Shown here: piece after piece, positions 22,772 through 35,500 of the stretch
Numbering within the stretch: position 1 is the first letter of the stretch
Layout of the letters: each line of letters opens with the position of its first letter
Source: Ciona savignyi
Lineage: Eukaryota > Chordata > Ascidiacea > Phlebobranchia > Cionidae
Reading direction: 5' to 3'
Length of the DNA: 64,000 nt
Assembly: GCA_000149265.1 (NCBI GenBank)
Contig: CH001993.1
Coordinates: forward strand, 367,198 to 431,197
The notes under the pieces: generated by a model
The model's input: only the letters and a program-made list of their open reading frames with translations
The model's database searches: none
Told to the model about the DNA's origin: nothing
Program-made: the position numbers and the translations under genes

Positions 22772-25322
22772 TACTGTAATGTGTAACTATAATCTTCCCT
22801 AACTCGACCGGCAATCTTGATCCGCCACACGACACAAATCCACACCAATCGACAATGGAATTTAAAGCGTTTCCAACTTAATATAACCAACATTAAATTT
22901 GTTGCTAGTTTCCACGTACCCTTTGAGTATTTTCCAGGTCTTTTATTGCACTTTCCACCCTACTTTCTGCAAAAGTGATTTGGTATAAGAATTTTGAAAT
23001 CTATCTAACATTATACCGGCCGGTAAGTAAAATTATATAACAAGCATTCGATACTAGAGTTTTCTCTGCTCTCTAAATAAATAACAAACATTTCTTAAAA
23101 AACAATTCTTGACCGAAACTATTTTAGTACTCGCTTATTTTTTTATCTTTTTCATTCGAAAACGAAACAGAAAAGTTAGTTTGCGAGAAACACGTCTTGC
23201 AATATCAGCTCACTGCGCCATTACAGTAGACACCGGACGAGCTATCCGCAGTACAATGCGCAACCGACGCCTACCAATCCATCCCACACTAATACCGACA
23301 TCCGTTAACAACAATATACCGACCGCTTCTGCACTCGACTTTGCGCAAATGTCAAAATTCCGAACAAAATCATCGATAAAATCAAAATTATCAATAAAAT
23401 CAAGAAAGTTTAACGAATTCTGCGGAAAACGGTGTTCACCCTACCATCGGCCTCATTGCATAAACTTAAAGCTGCAACTTGTGTTTATTGTTCGCTGATG
23501 GTTAAAAATGCAGAGCGCGCATTATCTATCCTTCCGTCCAAACAAGAGCTCGCTATTGTCCTGCATCCTGTTTGAAACATAGGAACAATAACATGGGCTT
23601 GCCCCTCATGACTACGTGAAAGTGGCAATGTGGTCGACTGATCCAAGGTATAAAGAAGGCTGGGAGAAATCTGATGTTGACTCATATATATGTAGGACCA
23701 CTGTGATTCTAGTGCGCATGCGCAACCTGTCATACGCCGCGGTTCCTCGCAGTTTGCGCTCGCGTCATATGATCGCACAATCGCGATTATTACGCATCTA
23801 AAATACTGTCACCGAACCAATTTCGGCAACTCGATTGATTGACACTTAAAAAAACGGGAACTGGACTTTAGATAAATACCCAAACAGTTAACCAGAAAAC
23901 CCAACTAGCCGCGTATTTATACTGTTAATATGTTTTTACTTTCTCTGCTTAACATAATCGAGTATATGGAGGTATATAGAACTAAGCAGTAACACGACAC
24001 CGACTATCTATCAAAATAGCCTGAATCCGAGCCTGCCGACCGACAATGGTCCATCGTTCTTGTTGGCGCAATGGTTTCACAATATGATACGACGGAGGGA
24101 AAATGCACGTGCGTTCTTTCCAGGATGGCGCGTGCATCATCTAAGTATCGGGGCTACGGAAATTCCCGAACCTTTAAACAATAATAAAGAACGTCAATCA
24201 CCGAAACGACAGCACCTAATAGTGGTTACTAATTTTCGAGCCGTCACTGAGCGATTAATTACACCAGATAACGTGCGATAATTACGTGCGAAACCACAAC
24301 AAAGGTACGTTCAATAAAATCCCAGGGTATTAGAAACGTGATAGCCGCCAATATTTTAACCCCAACAATAAAAAACTGTTGAAACGGTTATGTCCAAAAC
24401 CAGTTTTCGCAATAATTCAAGCTAATGTTCTGGTGTGTCAGCGAAGTTGCTTCTACACTGCGTATGACCTGTCGGATAATCATGACATGACGCGGCTCTT
24501 ATAATAACACCATCCGATCTACCTTAACAAAAGGTTGACCACAAAGAAAATACTATATTTTTGTAAAAAATACAGAAATTTAAAATTATTGGTTTCGTGT
24601 CGGAGGTCCTGCGAAAAATGTTGTCATTAACTGAAAGTGAAAGTTGGATTTCAGCCAAAATATGGACGTGCAATGAACAACATTAGAAACAATCGTCATG
24701 CGAGCGCACGCGCCGTTGGAGCTAGTTTTCGCTGAAATTTGCTTTTTAGACTCGTTGGATCGGGGATAAAATCCCTGCATATTTGCTAGCAGCATTTAAG
24801 CCATTGTTGCCGTACCACCATATACGCTGCAAAACTTAACAAAATATATCGGGTCCGGTGACGCAAATGGGAAAATGCTGATTCACAAAACATTCTGACG
24901 TCTCAGTGACGTTTCTGACTAATAGAAATATTATAAGAAATAGAAAAGACGCATAAAGACTCTGTGATATACCGATAAGGAATCATTTAATTATCTGTTA
25001 ATATCAACCCAAGAACCCATGATCACTTAACCGATTTGTGAATGGCATTTCTGACACAGTGTTTTTGCAGGTTTTTACCCAACACTTATTACAACAATTC
25101 GGGATTTTTTCCCTTCGTTGTAGGCATTTGGATATAAGCACGGTCGTTTCAGTACCAAATGCTTTAAACGACAACGGGTTGATGCAAGGTTATTAGGATC
25201 GAGAGTTGAGCAAAATATAACCCGCTGGCTGGTGGTAAGGACCTAATTCTGATGATCGGTATTGATAGCATGCGTATTTCCGATGGGTTGCCCGTAAACA
25301 GAAACTACAATAGATATCTTAC

Positions 25323-26362
25323 CAACTTCCGCCGTACTTCCTTCCACGTCCCAACTCCCGTTCATTGTGACGTCATAATCTAAAACAGAAGACTTTCGGT
25401 GGCAAGTGATGAATCGAGCGTCGGTGGTACAGGGACTGCGCGCGTGCATGTGGTGCGTGTCTTGACAAGCGATCGAATTTTGATCTGCACACGACCTCAC
25501 CTGCCTATCTGCATCATGCACAACGCTTTGTGACGCGTCGGGACATCCCCCGGCAAGTAATGTTTCGTCACTCGCGGTTTCACTTCCGGAAGTGACCTCA
25601 TTTTCCGGTTGACAGGGTTCTAAACGTGAAGTACACGCGATTGGTTCCGCGTCTTCAGATGGGAATTGCGATAGAAACGGATCGCGTTTCGCGTCACCGT
25701 CGTTCAGAAGTAACTTCTCGTTTTCGGAATGCACCGAGCGAACAGTCTCTTCGGCGGCGCGATCTCGGCTCGCTAAATCCCTCCACGCCTGCGAAAGTGG
25801 TGCCGCGTAGCCGGGAAACGGGGGTTCTCGGGTCGGGCTGGTTTTTGTAGCTTCTGTCGACCGCTTCATTTTCTTACGTTTGTGGGTATTAGACTCTTTT
25901 GGCTTGGGGGTCGGATTAAAGTTGGTGTGGTGCCATTTTAATCCACGCCATTTAGTGGCTCCAGGAATCGACTTTAAAACCAATGCGCTATTTTTATCGC
26001 TCTCAGCGGCTGGGTAATTTGCGCCTCGAGACTGCCCACTGGCGGCGAACTTTTTCCGACTAGTTTTGAGCGCGGCTAAGCCAGACTCGTCCGTTCTCAA
26101 TCGAATATTGAAACTTTTTAATATCTGTGCAAATTCCGATGAAGATAAAGTCGCCAAGTTGCTTGGCAAAGTCGCATTCGACTGAGATGTGATTGTGGCA
26201 GCATCTGCCTCGGTTACTTGGGCTGAGGTAGTTGACGGTGGTACTTCAAAATAATCGGGAGTAGTTCTCGTATTAGGGGATTTTACCAAGTCTTCGCAAT
26301 TCTGGGATTGGTGTTGGTCGTTGTCTTGAACAGGATTCTTAAAGCTGAGAACGTTTCCTTTC
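25323..26362 (-). CDS. Large Ser/Thr-rich coding exon, possible alternative 5' exon of the ETS gene
   Basis: An internal exon of 1040 bases, open throughout. The acceptor (CCACAG before 26362) is in phase 2 and the donor (GTTG/GTAAGA at 25323) in phase 1. It encodes about 346 residues rich in Ser, Thr, Ala and charged residues, with a basic patch (KESNTHKRKKMKRS), a short helical stretch (SSEFAQILKSFNIRLRTDES) and no domain I recognise. Phase 1 at its end fits the ETS exon at 21178, giving a Val-Asp-Leu junction, so it may be an upstream exon of a longer ETS isoform. It could equally belong to a separate minus-strand gene. The frame could also run on past the donor to a stop at 25243. Confidence 0.6.
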
Positions 26363-26410
26363 CTGTGGATTAATAAATGAAACTTCAGTTCAATAACATG
26401 TTCAACAAAT

Positions 26411-26650
26411 TATAATATAATAGGATACTGATCATATATCCTTGGTATAATAAATTCATGACCACCGTCGAGTTACCGGAGCTGTTGCAGTGTGTTTTAT
26501 ATGATTGGGAGGTTCCTTTAGTTTTAGTACAACTTTCCACTGGGTTTAGGCAATGTCCGTTAAGTGGCTTCCCCAAGGATACAACAATCGACTCGCTAGC
26601 GACCAGTTTCGATTCTGCAGCTGTTCGGTTGACATAAGTCGCACTTACCA
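26411..26650 (-). repeat. tRNA-derived SINE copy, reverse, degraded
   Basis: Reversed blocks ACCGTCGAGTTACCGGAGCTGTTGCAGTGTG and GGCAATGTCCGTTAAGTGGC are recognisable. It lies just upstream of the 25323-26362 exon. Confidence 0.65.
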
Positions 26651-27599
26651 ACCAAGACCAGACTTGTGGTGAATATCCTACGTATGCAATTGCATCCACA
26701 GGCCTTTAACGCCCACCAGAGCCGGATTACCGAAGCTATAACAGTTTGTGTGGGTTTTGTGCGAAGACTTTAATTCTTGTTCGTTTCAATGGGTTCTAAC
26801 GGGTTTAAATAAAGTCGAAATAGAACATATCGCACGGTTCTACATTTTGAAGTGGTAAAGTCATTTTATGCCACAATTGAGCTGGTTCTGCATTTGTAAA
26901 CGAAGGTGGACATTTTGCGTAGGTCGGATTGAGCGGAACTAGTTATTACAGGGGTTAGTTGTTACAGGGCAAATTATGCCTATAATGTCCACTAATTAAG
27001 CTGTAAATAATTAACATAAACCATTTTACTCTTGTAACAACGTGATCCTGTAACAACTAGCCACAGTCAACCCTTTTAAAAAACGATGAATGGACACACC
27101 GACATTTTAGAGCAAGTACATCAAGTTGAATCGTACCCAGCGCGATCTAACCGGCAAAACGCGCGAATCTTGAAAACCGCAACCAAAGAGCGCGTGAAAT
27201 GCCGCAGGGAATTCTGTTGTAACTTGGCGTGGAAATGGTGACGTATTTAATAAAGTGTTGGGTGGTTGGGCACATTCCAACTTTTTGGAAAGCTTCGTAT
27301 TTCATGTACTTTGCCATGCAGAATGATGATCTATCTCACTTGGTGTGTGGTTACCACGCACATGATTCTCTATCATTTTGCATACAAGTTACAGTGCATA
27401 GACATACTTGTGACGTTGACAATTAACGGAGGGAAATAACCCGAATTGAAATATCTCAATTAGAACTTAATTTGGGAAAGGCAAAGGGGCTTTTCCCATA
27501 CCAAACACACCATACCGTGTGAAATTCCCAAGATCAAACGGCCATGAATAATTCACGCCCCTGCCAATCGAAGTGTGGCTTTAAGTGAACAATATTATG

Positions 27600-27805
27600 G
27601 GCAACACTAAAAGGAGGGAAAGAGGAAAGGAGGGAAACTGCCCACTAAAATTACGAAAACTAATTTAAACTCTGCCCTAAACACTGATCTCAACCCTAGA
27701 ACCAACCCTAACTCCAACCCCATGTTTAAAACTAACTCTAATGGCATAATCTTGATTTTAGTGTGCAGTTTCCCTCCTTTCCAGTTTCCCTCCTTTTAGG
27801 TGCCC
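27600..27805. mobile_element. MITE family A with 10-bp target duplication
   Basis: Ends GGCAACACTAAAAGGAGGGAAA and CCCTCCTTTTAGGTGCCC are inverted repeats. CAATATTATG flanks both sides (27590-27599 and 27806-27815). The interior, ACTCTGCCCTAAACACTGATCTCAACCC, resembles the interior of family B. A scaffold gap begins five bases after the right duplication. Confidence 0.85.
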
Positions 27806-27819
27806 CAATATTATGCGAT

Positions 27820-27919
27820 NNNNNNNNNNNNNNNNNNNNNNNNNNNNNNNNNNNNNNNNNNNNNNNNNNNNNNNNNNNNNNNNNNNNNNNNNNNNNNNNN
27901 NNNNNNNNNNNNNNNNNNN
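27820..27919. other. 100-base scaffold gap
   Basis: Exactly 100 N. The target-site sequence CCCCAATATTATGC occurs on both sides (27803-27816 and again at about 27930-27943), so the contig ends probably overlap. Confidence 0.95.
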
Positions 27920-30900
27920 TTTTGGTTTACCCCAATATTATGCATTGTGGGATGTAAGTAGATCACCTGAGCAAACGTAAGAGTGCAGATCTCTGGGTCG
28001 ATGAAATTTGCGACTCAGAGTCAAACTTCTTTCCCTCACAACTATCGCCATACAGCACAGGGCACTTTTGACTGATTACGTAATCGTGGTCCATAGGTGT
28101 GGTGACGTCATTCATGATGTCATCAAACTTCATAAAAATTTACAGATATGACTGTTTTTTATGTATCTTTCACGGAGCTATACCCCTATTACCCATACTT
28201 TTAATTCCCTAAACGGGTATTTTCTGTGGGAAACAGTTGACATTGTAATCCAACCTACAACAAATAACATCACGAAAATTGACGATAAAACGAACACTTG
28301 TTAAAATAAGCCGTGTTAAAAAAAGACCCCGTATACTAGATATGATTATAACATACGCGACCGTGAAAGCAAAGAAATATTGTAGTAAACATGTTATTAA
28401 TCAGTTAATTTAAATTGAACGATATAAAACGCAAAACTAGGGCTGGGACTTTTAGGTAGTGTTAGACGCACAAGCACCATAATAGAAAAGGAAAATGTTC
28501 CACAAGCTTAGTCGGTAAGGCAAATAGGTAACGATTCAACATATATGTTAATGAGCGGATACCTTAAATCGTTTTTATAAACATCCTTAACATGTTAGTT
28601 GTACTAACTTCCAATTATTTACCAAACGAACGGTGTCTTTAAAACGCAGGATATTACGTGTTCATTTTCCTAATCAGCGCTTCCCGAAAAACAATCATTT
28701 CCTTCTTTTTATGAGCAGCGTTGGTGGCTGTGTTTCTTCATTGTGCAACAGATATCTGATACCTAACGCTTTGTACTATCTTACTGAATGACTGTCACTT
28801 GAAATCAGTTTAACACAGAACACACTGTCAAGTTCAAATTTCGCGACTGCCAAGTCGAAAAGACATGAAGCGTATCCGTTAAGTGTGAATGGTAATTTGA
28901 CTTTCACGCCTTCACATTGTATCGTGGCTAATCAACAAAAGCAATTTTTAACCTGGGTCGGCATAAATTGAAGCTTGTAACACTTACTACAATGCAGACG
29001 GTAAAAAATATCCACTACGCACGAAACTTAAGGGCAATTCCAACGTCACAATCGTTCTATACATGACGCACAATTACAACCGGTAACAAGTGCCAAGTTG
29101 ACTGGGTAATGGCCTGCACAAGTCACGTGCGCTGAGCTGAGTCAAAACTGAATAATTTACAGAGCTCGACTGCAATACACAGTATCCCGAACAGCTGGGT
29201 GATGAAATGCTTCTGTTATCCCCAGTGAATGATGTTATCGCGGACTTACCAGCTAGCAGTAAAGGGAAATGTGAACAGGTGAGAGGAATTGTTATTGCCG
29301 GTATGTACAATGTACCCATTTCTTTGAGCGGAGTAAACAATAAATACTTTCAAATCTGCCGCACAACAACCTGCCTTCTTGGTAACGTACCTCACAGCGT
29401 TTACCTCACACCTCATTTACCTCACACCTCATGTTATTAAACCATCCTACTAATCTACTGCTTCTAATTATTGGCGATCCGCCACTGGCCAAACTATAAC
29501 CACGGATTTACACGATTTGGTGACGTCATTTTCCCACGTCCCCGGTCTAGCGACCTGTATGTTTGATATTTAAGTCTAACACCTTGTCCTTATTTGGTGC
29601 GCATACAGCTCAAATCGCTTGCTTCAACAATACCGCACCATCGCTTTCTTTTAGCATTGTACCACACAGCTTAGGCTAACTGTATCCCTTCTCACAAGCT
29701 ATAAAATCTAGTTAATTCCACGATTATACCAAAGACATGCTAATAAAAAAGTTGTTAAAAATCTATTCCACGTATCAAACCACCCCTCTATAAACCCTAC
29801 CGGAAAGTCTAGAGACAATACGTCATAGCGCGTTACATGCAAAGGAAGTCTATCAAGTGCCTACAATTTATAGCTCTGAACTAATTCTCCTAATCCGCAA
29901 AGCGTAATGCTATGATAGGACCGTTCATATTTAAATTCAACCACTTATAAACTGACTTAACCCTGCCAGTTCTTTTTTCTGTACAATCAGATTTCAAGTG
30001 CTGAATATATCACAACAGCTATTAGTAGTTAGCCATACCGACTATTGTAAAAGTAAACAACGTGAAAAATTGTGCCAGCTCTTGGTTCACCGAACGGTGC
30101 GAACCGGCATTGCTCGACCGCCTAGTTTCCGGTATTTGCTGCTACGTTTACAGATCCTTGTTTACTTTACTTTATATTGAGCCTTATTTATATCGCATTC
30201 AATCGACCCGAAGTGCTGAATTTCAATAAATTCTACGGTCCATTGAGTCAAAGGCGCTTACCGGGACAGCGTGACGTAGTGAGTTCTCCTATGAGCTTGA
30301 GAGGGCAAATAGCAGTTATAAACACCGGCACTATCTCTCGAACTGTTTTTAAGTTCTCTTTGCGAAAGGCGGGGCTCACTGGCCAAACATCGTAAGTATG
30401 TCGCACATAAACATTGACTAGATACGATAGTCTCTTATTATCTCCAAATAGTGTTTTTTTAACATAAGACTTCATAATAAACAAATGACAGTGACTTCTA
30501 TGCCTGGTATAACACGATGTCTAGAAGTACCTACTTCAGCTATATTTACAAAACATCAATAATCTTATACTTAGAAAACAAAAACATAAGTGTAGTTTCG
30601 TCATTTGTAATTCCCGGAAATTCAGACCATACATGTCCGGTCGATTACGAATCGTCTTTGCCGGTGCAGCCTGTAGCAGGTGATCCATCTCGAGCTAGCT
30701 GAACTGAACACCGACATTATATTTAAATAGATGCGTGGCTTGTATTGTATACGGCCAGGATGCGTCATATAACTCATACTGATATCATAACAGTATATAG
30801 CAGACTATATGCACACTTACATGACTGCATATCTTTGCTTATAAAACGCTGCTGTGCCTCTTTATGTATACGTTTTAGAATCTCTAAGTGCTGTTTAACT

Positions 30901-31200
30901 GGCTTGTTTTGCATGTGTGAGACCAGTAGTAAATCTCACAACCGGCATAAACCTTTCGACTTCTCACAATGCTAACATTTACAGTCGGGTGCTGGCCGAG
31001 CCTACTTCGCGCTATTTGCAACGCAAATAAATGGGACTGTATGTTACAACGGCTTGTCAATGCTTAGACTTTGACACAATCGAAAACTTCATAATCCGGA
31101 GATTATACTTAATAAACAGGTAGAGCGTTTGCCTCCGGGTATACCATTCTTTATGACCAAGTACAGCCACTATTACCTAACAAACTGCGCAAACACCAAA

Positions 31201-31801
31201 ATGAAACTGGCTAGCTTGTTCTTGTTCCCCTTTTTGTATTTCGAAGCAGTAAAAGGTAATAATTCATTGAACTGTAGTAACCCGCGACACTACTAACGTC
31301 TGCAAATAAACGGAAAACATTGAACTTGTTTGCGATTTCAACTGATTTTCGGTTTTCCCGCGTCCTTTTGCAATATTTAATGTTTTTGTTCTTTTTAATC
31401 ATTGTTTTTTTACATTCATTAAATACAATTTTGTACTGCGGTAACTTAACTTCCAAAAGAAACTAGGTTTAATTTGTGGTATTGAGCGCAATAAAATGAA
31501 CTGGTTTACAACGACTTACAAGCAGGTGATAAACGCAACAATTTAATGGAGCTTTTAAAATGGTAGAATTACACATGTAAAGCAGTTCAACGACATTTGA
31601 ACAATTTTACTATTAAAAAGGTTAAATCCCAGTTTTTTGACACCTTTATACTTTACCATTTTAACCCTAAAGTTAGCTTGAAATAATAAGGCTTAAAATG
31701 TCGGTTGCATATAGGGTTAAATGTATTGGGATAAGTGGTTGAAAATTAAGGATGTAACTACCCCCACTTCTTTTACAGATAAACGAGAAAATTGTCTATG
31801 A
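31201..31801 (+). CDS. Possible tiny secreted-peptide gene
   Basis: ATG at 31201 opens a hydrophobic leader (MKLASLFLFPFLYFEAVK) ending at a phase 1 donor (AAAG/GTAATA at 31255). A phase-compatible acceptor (TTTTACAG) at 31778 leads to a short in-frame end DKRENCL and a stop at 31801, 25 residues in all. The leader resembles a signal peptide. Such a short product has no family match, so this may be chance. Confidence 0.2.
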
Positions 31802-32224
31802 TAGTTCTGCATGCAAAATTCAATATGAACAGCATATGCATCATTCAAGGCACCACAAAACATATTCCCAATACAAGCGTAAGATTCGTACTTCTACGTT
31901 GGAACGTTATACCCTGGAAAAAATAACAATTATTACCATTGCAACTCGATAAATAACCATTATTATCTTAATGGGTTGCACACAGTCTGGCTTGTGGGCA
32001 AAGATTGTGTACGATACATATTCAAGCCAACTTATAGAGGTAACTTCAAGCAAATAAAAATATTGGATTGGTGTCATACATATAGAATAAAGTATTCATG
32101 TTTTAGATCCGTGGGTGGAACAATAGAAGGGGGCGTTATCAAGCGACCATCAGATTTCCTCGTGTACATCGTCATATTACTGGCACTGTTGCAGTGGGTT
32201 TGTATGTTCTAGCTAGTCAGTTGT

Positions 32225-32400
32225 GTTCTAGGGCCGAGCAGATTGATGGGTTGTACTAAAACTGTAAAAACGTCTCTACCATACTCAACACATTGCAATA
32301 GCTCTGGTAGCTTTACGGTTGGTGTGAGGTTATCTGACGATAGCCAATGAGATACATTTTCCCATTCATGGGCACAAACATAAATATGCTATTCTATCCT
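32225..32400 (+). repeat. tRNA-derived SINE copy, degraded
   Basis: Shows CAACACATTGCAATAGCTCTGG and GTGAGGTTATCTGACGATAGCC, then a decayed tail ATTCTATCCTA. Confidence 0.65.
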
Positions 32401-32561
32401 AATTAAGACATTCTTTCAATTTTTGGTAAAACTCAATAAAGCACTGGATAAAAAATACATATCCGCAACTGTACCATGTTAGTTCCATATTTACAACAGT
32501 GTATGTGGTATAAACAGTGTTCCTAATTTTCCAACCAACAAGTTATAAATACATTTAAACT

Positions 32562-35500
32562 TTACCTTTTTACAATCTGGACGACATCTTCGTCCATTAG
32601 TACATGTTCCTTACCAACACTTTGTGGGTTGTATTTTACTGAGGAACCCCATACCAAGGCACTGGAATAATGTTAGGAGAATTTCCGGTTAGCTCATGCA
32701 TAGTCTGGCCGGTTAGCCTGGCGGTTTAGTGCGTCGTCTTTTTAATTGAAGAGTTACAGGTGCGATAATGGTCGCTAGCTAGTCGGTTGTGTCCTTGGAC
32801 AAGGCACTTTACGGACATTGCCTGGACCCAGCAGATTGAATTGAAGGAAAGTAACAACACACTGCAAAAGCTACGGTAACCCGACAGTGGGCACGAGGTG
32901 ATCTGACGATTGCCCTTGTGTAAACCCCCTTGGTTTTCCCTATCACGGGGATAAACGTGAATATCCTATCATATGGCGTGTCCGACCCTTAGCTGAAAAG
33001 TGCTAGGATCGATACCAACTGCTAGTTAGGTGATCATGTTGTTGTGTACTTTGGTAATGTAGTTGGCTAATAAACTTAAATCATTTGATTAATGATTAAA
33101 CAAAGGCTCCACTTACATACAACACACAAGCAATAAACCAGCTGTGTGTACATATTAATCTAAAAATTGACTGTGTTATACCACCTACTGCGTTTTACCA
33201 TATTAGGAAGAATATCCTAATTTGGGAGAAAAAAATGTTAAAATATATATTCTCCATAATTTGCATGAAAACGATTTATTTTTTCGTGGTAGTTAAACGG
33301 TAATTTAGTTAAAAGCAAATGAGTAAATGAAACTTACTGTTTAAATTGTTTAAGCAAAGTTCTATGAATTTTATTGCAGAAATCTTCCACTGAACTTTTC
33401 TCAGAGCTGAGTACCACTGGTGCTTCGTAATCTGGTAGTTGTCCCTTCGGTTTGGTGTATCTGGTGAATAAATGGTTAGAAAAGGTAAACAGCCAGTAAA
33501 TCTACAAATGGTGCCATGCCCGTGGTATACCACAAAAGTGATACAGCTTAAACATAAACTTTATAGAAATGCCCCTCTTAAATCATGGTTCGAATTTGCA
33601 TATTTCTTCTTCCATTAACATTCCCCATATCAGGCTATTGAAATATGTGTCATTTTGATTATTATATTCTGAATTAGAAAAAAAACTATAATATCCTAAA
33701 CTTATACCACTTCTACGTTTAAACCAGGTTTAGTGGAATACCAGGTAAAACTAATGTAGACATTTTAATTTAACTGATTTTTTTAAATTTTTATACTTTT
33801 TCGATTATTATTAGATTTGGTTAGCATGCAAAATTATATTGATAATTGATGTGGTTTTCTTTATATTGATAATTGATGTGGTTTAACATGTATCATTTCA
33901 CAGTCTTTTCCTGTTTTTTTTTCTATAATTACAGTTTTAATTGCATATTTGCTTGAGGGTGGATAAATTCAACCAAACATCCATTAATAAATGTTATTCC
34001 CCTCACATTCGTATGAGCTTCAGGTATTCCCACATTTTCTCAAGCAGGTCATCGAAGTTCCACTTGTGGTGGGCGGAGATTGGTACGCAGTGCGGGATTT
34101 TGTATATGATGTCCAACTCTTCGATGGAAATCTGTAAAACGGTGACTAATTAAAGAAAAACAAAAAAGGAGACAAATATAGGTTTAAAAAGGACAAATTT
34201 AGAATACTTTGCTCCCACTGTCTGTGCTCTTATTTTGGATTATTTCTATAATAACCTAAACTCATACCCCTTCTCTGTTTAAAACACGTTAAGTGGAACA
34301 CAAGGTAAAAGTAATGTAGGATAATATTTAATTGACTTTTTTAATTTATTACTCATTAAAGCAAAACGCTAAAAAGGACAAATTTAGAATACTTTGCTCC
34401 ATTTTCAGTGCTATTATTTTGGATTATTTATTGTTTCTCTAAAGCGATTGTAAAGATTCGATCCCTTAACCTTCTGCTCATAAGTGTAACGTGCTATGGG
34501 TTAAATTACCAAACCAATTGTTACACAGAGAATTCTAGCACAAATCATAAAGTCATAGGCTGTGCTGAAAAACAAAAGAGGGTACCAGTGTTACGATACC
34601 ACTCCCCTTTCCCAAAAAGATTGGACACTGTTGAAAAAAATTACTTTAAGTTAAAGTTGGAGACCTTACAAAGTCATCTAAGGTTACAAACTGTTAAGCT
34701 AAGGTTTATCACGTCATATTTGTTTTTATAAAGTCAATGTTTAAGTTTCAATATTTAATTGTACGATAATAACCGCAGCGATAAGGTAATTAAAAGAAAA
34801 GAAATTAATCATTTGTGGGATTTCCCCAAAAGAAGCAGCATCTTATTTTAGTAGTTTTTTCATTGACACAGATAACGTTGATCAGCAGACACTCGTCTAG
34901 AGCATTGGTATCAATGCAACAAAAAAGACGACCCACCATACAAATGCTGGTTTTGATCCCACCATTTAAATGCTGATTTTAAACCCAAATGCTGGTTTTA
35001 AACCCACCATCCAAATGTTTTGAACCCTAGACCACTGGAATCACTGCGACAGAGCAGACTATTCATACCTGATCAATCTTGTTAAGAAGGTAGATACAAG
35101 GGATGTAAACCCTGTTCCCTTCCACCATATCAATCAGGTCATCTGCAGAGCAATCCTCCTTCAGTATGATATCAGCATTATGGATTCGATACTCAGATAA
35201 TATCTTTTTCGCTAGTTCTCCATCAAGTTCTGATTGTGGTACCTGTACCAAAAATGCTCTTTTTAGAAATTTTTTTGGGGGTTAATAACTTTTCTTTAAA
35301 AATAAAGGTAAAGTTTATTTTATGACCCTTGGAGATGTGCATATGCTTCAACTTCTAATACCTTAAACCAAGTAGCTAGCATAAGCAGTTTTTAGATATG
35401 GCGTTTTCCGTAAAATTTTACCACAGAATACTAAACTTCTATCTGTATTCCCCATGACATTTCAGATGCTGTTGCAAACAGGTTTTGAGACAAATCCACT

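Larger units (their letters stand above)
21588..25322. other. 5' region or introns of the ETS locus
   Basis: Mostly non-coding. It holds a forward SINE (21917-22143), an unassigned exon-like stretch (22154-22294), a reverse SINE (22336-22590), and a tRNA-derived repeat (22660-22771). From 22800 to 25200 I see nothing I can name. Several frames of 60-130 codons occur there, but none has coding-like composition or flanking splice sites. Confidence 0.5.
26651..32561. other. Long gene-poor interval
   Basis: No gene I can defend. It contains MITE family A at 27600-27805, a scaffold gap at 27820-27919 and degraded SINE pieces at 32225-32400. Two weak exon-like signals on opposite strands occur at 29250 and 31201. 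The block 27920-32200 is otherwise AT-rich with scattered short frames and is a candidate regulatory region for the ETS locus. Confidence 0.5.

Noticed and set aside
23109-23498. 129-codon plus-strand frame
   Set aside because: AT-rich, no domain, no splice support, and composition matches surrounding non-coding DNA.
34408-34731. 107-codon plus-strand frame in a DRG1 intron
   Set aside because: Lies within an intronic duplicated AT-rich block and is antisense to DRG1. No coding signature.
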